This document shows, piece after piece, positions 59,652 to 64,000 of a stretch of 64,000 nt of DNA. How positions within the stretch are numbered: position 1 is the stretch's first letter; each line of letters begins with the position of its first letter. Under the pieces are notes generated by a model. The model was not told where the DNA came from. It ran no database searches and was given only the letters and a program-made list of their open reading frames with translations. Position numbers and translations under genes: made by a program. Source of the stretch: CAZPXZ01 sp965221505 (GTDB lineage Bacteria; Pseudomonadota; Alphaproteobacteria; Rhodobacterales; CAZPXZ01); assembly GCA_965221505.1 (NCBI GenBank), contig CBDCSI010000001.1:682001-746000 (forward strand), in the 5' to 3' direction.

Positions 59652-60182
59652 ATGCGACGCGCGGAATTGTTCGTCGCCGTCCTTCTCGGCCTCTTCTCCG
59701 TCTACCTGATGTGGAAGAGCGGCGAGCCCGCAGGCTGGAATCCGAACGCGCAGCGCTTCGACAACGTCGCCTTCGTCGAGGGCGAGGGGCCGGGTAGCGG
59801 CTTCTGGCCGTTCTGGCTCGCCGCCGTCATGCTGGTCTGTTGCGGCTTTACGGTGTGGAACTGGCACCGAAGGCGGACTCCGGCGTCCCGCTCCGGCGAG
59901 CCGTTCCTCGACGGCTACGCGCAGCGGATGGTGCTTACCGTCGGCGGAGGCCTGATCGCCTTCCTCGCCCTGGTGCACTTCGCCGGGTTCTACGGCGCGA
60001 TCTTCCTCTTCATGTTCTACTACCTTCGGTTCCTGGGCCGGCACTCCCTGATGCAGACCGTCTCGATCTCGGTGGCGACGCCGGTCGTCGGGTTTTTCTT
60101 CTTCGACGTCGCGATGCGCATCATCCTGCCGAAGGGGTATCTCGAACCCCTGTTCCTGCCTCTCTACGCGTTTTTCTTCTGA
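59652..60182 (+). CDS. tctB: Tripartite tricarboxylate transporter small membrane subunit (TctB)
   Basis: A 176-residue membrane protein with four predicted helices (LFVAVLLGLFSVYLMW, GFWPFWLAAVMLVCCGFTVW, VGGGLIAFLALVHFAGFYGAIFLFMFYY and VGFFFFDVAMRIIL). The GSGFWPFWLA motif and the short KGYLEPLF end fit TctB. GGGGAGGCCGG precedes ATG 59652. It partners with TctA to form the sodium-driven channel. Confidence 0.88.
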   Translation: MRRAELFVAVLLGLFSVYLMWKSGEPAGWNPNAQRFDNVAFVEGEGPGSGFWPFWLAAVMLVCCGFTVWNWHRRRTPASRSGEPFLDGYAQRMVLTVGGGLIAFLALVHFAGFYGAIFLFMFYYLRFLGRHSLMQTVSISVATPVVGFFFFDVAMRIILPKGYLEPLFLPLYAFFF

Positions 60183-60258
60183 GTAGCGAGATGACTGTCG
60201 GGACGCAGGCCGCGCGAGCCGCACCGAAACGCCGGCGCTGCCGGAACGGAGCGAGGTC

Positions 60259-61791
60259 ATGGACGTAATTCTGCTCCTGTTCGACGGAATTCTGGCCGCC
60301 CTGGAGCCGGTCAATTTCGGCCTGGCGGTGCTCGGGGTGATCGTCGGACTGTTCGTCGGCGCCATGCCGGGCCTCGGTTCGGTGAACGGCGTGGCCATTC
60401 TCCTGCCGTTCACCTTCGTGATCCAGAAAATGACCGGCTCGGTCGCCTCGCCGATGATCTTTCTCGCGGCGATCTATTACGGCGCCATGTACGGCGGGGC
60501 CGTCTCCTCCATCACGCTCGGCATTCCGGGCGCCTCGACGGCGGTCGCGACCACCTTCGACGGCAGGCCGATGGCGCTCTCGGGCCGGGCCGACCGGGCG
60601 CTGGTCGCCGCCGCGGTGGCGTCGTTCGTCGGCGGAACGATCGCCAACGTGCTGTTCACCGCCTTCGCGCCGCCGCTGGCGGACGTGGCGCTGAAATTCG
60701 GCAACCCGGAAATCTTTGCGCTGATGCTGCTGGCCTTCGCCACCTTCGTCGGCCTCGGCGGCGACGACATACCGAAGACGATCTTCTCCATCTGCGTGGG
60801 CCTGGTGCTCGGCGCGGTCGGGTTCGACATCGTCTCGGGCGAGCCGCGCCTCGTATTCCTCGACATCACCGGCTTCACCCACGGAATCCGGTTCCTGGTG
60901 CTTGCGATCGGCGTCTACGGGATCGGGGAGATGCTCTGGGCGATCAACACGACGCGCTACGAGAGCAAGATGTCGGAGGTGCGGATCACCTTCCGGCAGA
61001 CGCTGCAGGCGATCGGCGAGTTCCGCCAGGCTTGGCGCGGCACGACCATTGGCACGGTGATCGGCTTCTTCGTCGGGATGCTTCCGGCGGCGGGCGCCAC
61101 GCCGGGGTCGCTGATGTCCTACGGCGTCGCGAAAATGGTCGCGAAGGATCCCTCCCGCTACGGCAAGGGGGAGGTCGACGGCGTCGCCGCGCCGGAATCG
61201 GCCAACAACGCCGCCTCGACCGGCGCGATGCTGCCGATGATGACCCTCGGCATTCCCGGTTCCCCGACCACGGCGGTCCTGCTCGCGGGCATGGTGATCT
61301 GGGGTCTGCAGCCGGGGCCGCTGCTGTTCTCCAATCAGCCCGACTTCGTCTGGCCGCTCATCGGCTCGTTCTACGTCTCGAACGTCATCGCGGTCGCCAT
61401 CAACCTGGCGTTCATCCCGGTGTTCCTGTGGGTCTTGCGGATGCCGTTCACCATCCTGGCGCCGCTGATCTTCGTCCTCTCCGCCGTCGGCACCTACGCG
61501 GCGTACCAGAACATGTTCGACGTATGGCTCATGCTGATATTCGGGCTGGTGGCGTTCTTCCTGCGACTGCTCGACTACCCGCTCGCGCCGATGGTCCTGG
61601 CCATCGTCCTGGGCCCGATCGCCGAGCCGAAGCTCCGCCAGTCCCTGCTGCTCTCGGACGGCGATTTCTCGATCTTCTTCACCCGTCCGATCGCAGGCCC
61701 GATCACGATCGTCGCCATCGTCCTCCTGCTGCTGCCGCTGGCCAAGCTGGTGCGCGACCGGCTGCGGCAGCGGCGGGCGTCCTCGTCCTGA
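60259..61791 (+). CDS. tctA: Tripartite tricarboxylate transporter large membrane subunit (TctA)
   Basis: A 510-residue membrane protein with about 12 helices and the duplicated TctA signatures: GLFVGAMPGLGSVNGVAILLPFTF and YYGAMYGGAVSSITLGIPGAST in the first half, GFFVGMLPAAGATPGSLMSYG and NNAASTGAMLPMMTLGIPGSPTTAV in the second. It is the last gene of the tctCBA operon, 76 bases after tctB. Confidence 0.93.
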   Translation: MDVILLLFDGILAALEPVNFGLAVLGVIVGLFVGAMPGLGSVNGVAILLPFTFVIQKMTGSVASPMIFLAAIYYGAMYGGAVSSITLGIPGASTAVATTFDGRPMALSGRADRALVAAAVASFVGGTIANVLFTAFAPPLADVALKFGNPEIFALMLLAFATFVGLGGDDIPKTIFSICVGLVLGAVGFDIVSGEPRLVFLDITGFTHGIRFLVLAIGVYGIGEMLWAINTTRYESKMSEVRITFRQTLQAIGEFRQAWRGTTIGTVIGFFVGMLPAAGATPGSLMSYGVAKMVAKDPSRYGKGEVDGVAAPESANNAASTGAMLPMMTLGIPGSPTTAVLLAGMVIWGLQPGPLLFSNQPDFVWPLIGSFYVSNVIAVAINLAFIPVFLWVLRMPFTILAPLIFVLSAVGTYAAYQNMFDVWLMLIFGLVAFFLRLLDYPLAPMVLAIVLGPIAEPKLRQSLLLSDGDFSIFFTRPIAGPITIVAIVLLLLPLAKLVRDRLRQRRASSS

Positions 61792-62023
61792 CCCGCGCGG
61801 ATTCTCGCTCGCGGCGGCGGCGAGGATTACGGGAGCGGGGAAGCGGGGCACGGAAGCCCGTGAAGCGAGGCGGGAGAGGCCGAGCGTATGCCGCATTCCG
61901 GTTGAACCGTCCGGGCGGCACCGGTAGGCTTCGACGGCACAGCTCCGGCGAGACCGAAACCGGTCGATCGACGACCCGGTCTTCGCCGGCCCGGTTCACG
62001 CAACAATCATTGAGGACACACCC

Positions 62024-63073
<1,050 letters not shown>

Positions 63074-63084
63074 ACGAACCCATG

Positions 63085-63111
63085 TGCCGGAGCGCGCCCT
63101 GCGCTCCGGCA
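63085..63111 (+). promoter_or_regulatory. Intercistronic stem-loop after dctP
   Basis: TGCCGGAGCGC and GCGCTCCGGCA form a perfect 11-base stem with a five-base loop, 12 bases after the dctP stop. No strong T-run follows. Like the hairpins at 18946 and 40733, it sits right after a binding-protein gene and probably raises its relative expression. Confidence 0.7.
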
Positions 63112-63162
63112 TTCTGTCCCGCAGTCTCTCCGGTCTGAATCGCACGACAGGTGCACGTCGCG

Positions 63163-63981
63163 ATGGCGGAGGAACAACACGCGCCGCCCGGCGCGATCTA
63201 CGACCCCGGGGAAGTCGGTCGCGCCGGCCACAACCTCGGCGACCGGTTCGTCGTGGTCGTCTCCAACGCCTGCGCGTGGCTCTTTCCGATCCTGGTCGTC
63301 GCGATCTGTTCCCAGGTCGTGCTGCGCGCGAGCGGCAACAACCAGGCCTGGCTCGACGACCTGCAGTGGTGGCTCTACGGCGTCTCGGCGCTCGTCGGCA
63401 TCGGGTATGCGGTGACCACCGACTCCCATGTGCGGATCGACATCTTTCACAACCGGTTTCCCGAACGCCGCAAGCAGTGGATCGAGGTCCTCGCCCTGAC
63501 CTGGCTCCTGCTCCCGTTCGTCATCCTCGCCTGGGATCTGACGCTCCAATACGCGATCGTGTCCGTGATGGCGGACGAGGCCTCGGACAGCCCGAACGGC
63601 CTGCACAATCTCTGGATTCTGAAGGTGCTGGTGAACGTGTCGTTCCTGTTCGTCGGCGTCGCGGTGTGGGCGTCCTACGTCCGCCATCTCGGGCGGGTCG
63701 CGCGGCCGACGCTGTTCCGGCAGCTCGTCGTCGCGCTGCCCTCGACGCTGTTCGGGTTCAACGTGGCCGTTCACTGGATCGTCCTCGTCTTCCTCAAGCT
63801 GACCCGCTTCGACCCCGAGACGGGCGAAGCGCTGACGCTGCGGGACTTGCAGCGGTTGCCGGTGTTCGACTCGCTGGCGCTCGGGCACTGGGAAGTCAAG
63901 ATCACCATGCTGATCACCCTCGCGACCGTGGCCGCGGCGCTTCTGGCGAGCGGTCTCTGGTCTTTGCGCAGGCGGGGCTAG
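63163..63981 (+). CDS. dctQ: TRAP transporter small permease (DctQ family)
   Basis: A 272-residue membrane protein with more sequence between helices than classical DctQ (about 160-200 residues). Helix one VVVVSNACAWLFPILVVAIC and the signature QAWLDDLQWWLYGVSALVGIGYAVTTDSHVRID are typical of the larger DctQ group found with TakP-like proteins. The C-terminus adds a loop and a further helix. ATG 63163 is preferred over GTG 63151 since an AGGTG lies at a workable distance, but the choice is uncertain. The large permease starts four bases after its stop. Confidence 0.87.
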   Translation: MAEEQHAPPGAIYDPGEVGRAGHNLGDRFVVVVSNACAWLFPILVVAICSQVVLRASGNNQAWLDDLQWWLYGVSALVGIGYAVTTDSHVRIDIFHNRFPERRKQWIEVLALTWLLLPFVILAWDLTLQYAIVSVMADEASDSPNGLHNLWILKVLVNVSFLFVGVAVWASYVRHLGRVARPTLFRQLVVALPSTLFGFNVAVHWIVLVFLKLTRFDPETGEALTLRDLQRLPVFDSLALGHWEVKITMLITLATVAAALLASGLWSLRRRG

Positions 63982-63984
63982 ACG

Positions 63985-64000
63985 ATGGCGTTGCTGGAGG
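63985..64000 (+). CDS. TRAP transporter large permease (DctM), start only
   Basis: Only ATG GCG TTG CTG GAG is visible before the window ends. The identity is inferred from position: a dctM-like gene normally follows dctP and dctQ, and this start lies four bases after the dctQ stop. Confidence 0.45.

Overview
The window is GC-rich DNA (by eye about 65% G+C) with tightly packed operons, ATGA start/stop overlaps and strong GGAGG ribosome-binding sites. The transporter mix (LivMGF, two MalK-type ATPases, two RbsABC-type importers, a TctCBA system and a TRAP system) fits a free-living heterotrophic alphaproteobacterium of Rhospirillales/Rhizobiales style; this is inferred from gene content only, since no rRNA or tRNA gene is present.

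Layout. 1-3278: end of a branched-chain amino-acid-type ABC operon (livM tail, livG, livF), then a TPR protein. 3321-5457 (minus): M48 membrane metalloprotease and DUF898/YjgN protein. 5458-15490: accessory-looking stretch with long gene-poor gaps, holding an orphan Phd-like antitoxin, a HelD-type helicase with an embedded nuclease-like insert, a hydroxyacid dehydrogenase plus a YihV-like PfkB kinase, and two unrecognised genes of lower GC. 15491-22011: TcuA-like flavoprotein and a sugar ABC importer (SBP, two permeases, ATPase). 22117-27446 (minus): BtpA/SgcQ, M42/SgcX, FGGY kinase, a second MalK-type ATPase and a FucU mutarotase. 27562-44274: oxidative sugar catabolism (aldo/keto reductase, lactonase, PfkB kinase, TIM-barrel isomerase, SDR, polyol dehydrogenase, UxaA-type dehydratase) with two RbsABC-type importers. 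44311-48198: decayed Phd/VapC module, formylglycine-generating-enzyme homologue and a HEPN two-gene unit with a partial tandem duplication. 48863-64000: a C1/CoA cluster followed by carboxylate uptake systems.

How it works together. The centre looks like a sugar or sugar-acid island: uptake by ABC importers, ring opening (FucU), oxidation to a lactone (AKR), hydrolysis (amidohydrolase), dehydration (UxaA) and further oxidation (SDR, ADH), in the manner of the non-phosphorylative L-fucose route, with parallel kinase branches.

The right end is the most coherent new proposal. A SucCD-like acyl-CoA ligase, a ThDP enzyme that reads as 2-hydroxyacyl-CoA lyase rather than oxalyl-CoA decarboxylase, a class III CoA-transferase with the formyl-CoA transferase aspartate, a stand-alone homologue of the ALDH1L1 hydrolase domain and formate-tetrahydrofolate ligase could activate a 2-hydroxy (or oxo) acid, cleave it to formyl-CoA plus a carbonyl product, and pass the C1 unit to folate. 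A GntR/FCD regulator inside the cluster, a TGGTATACCA palindrome on the first promoter, and adjacent TctCBA and TakP-like TRAP uptake genes support one regulated pathway.
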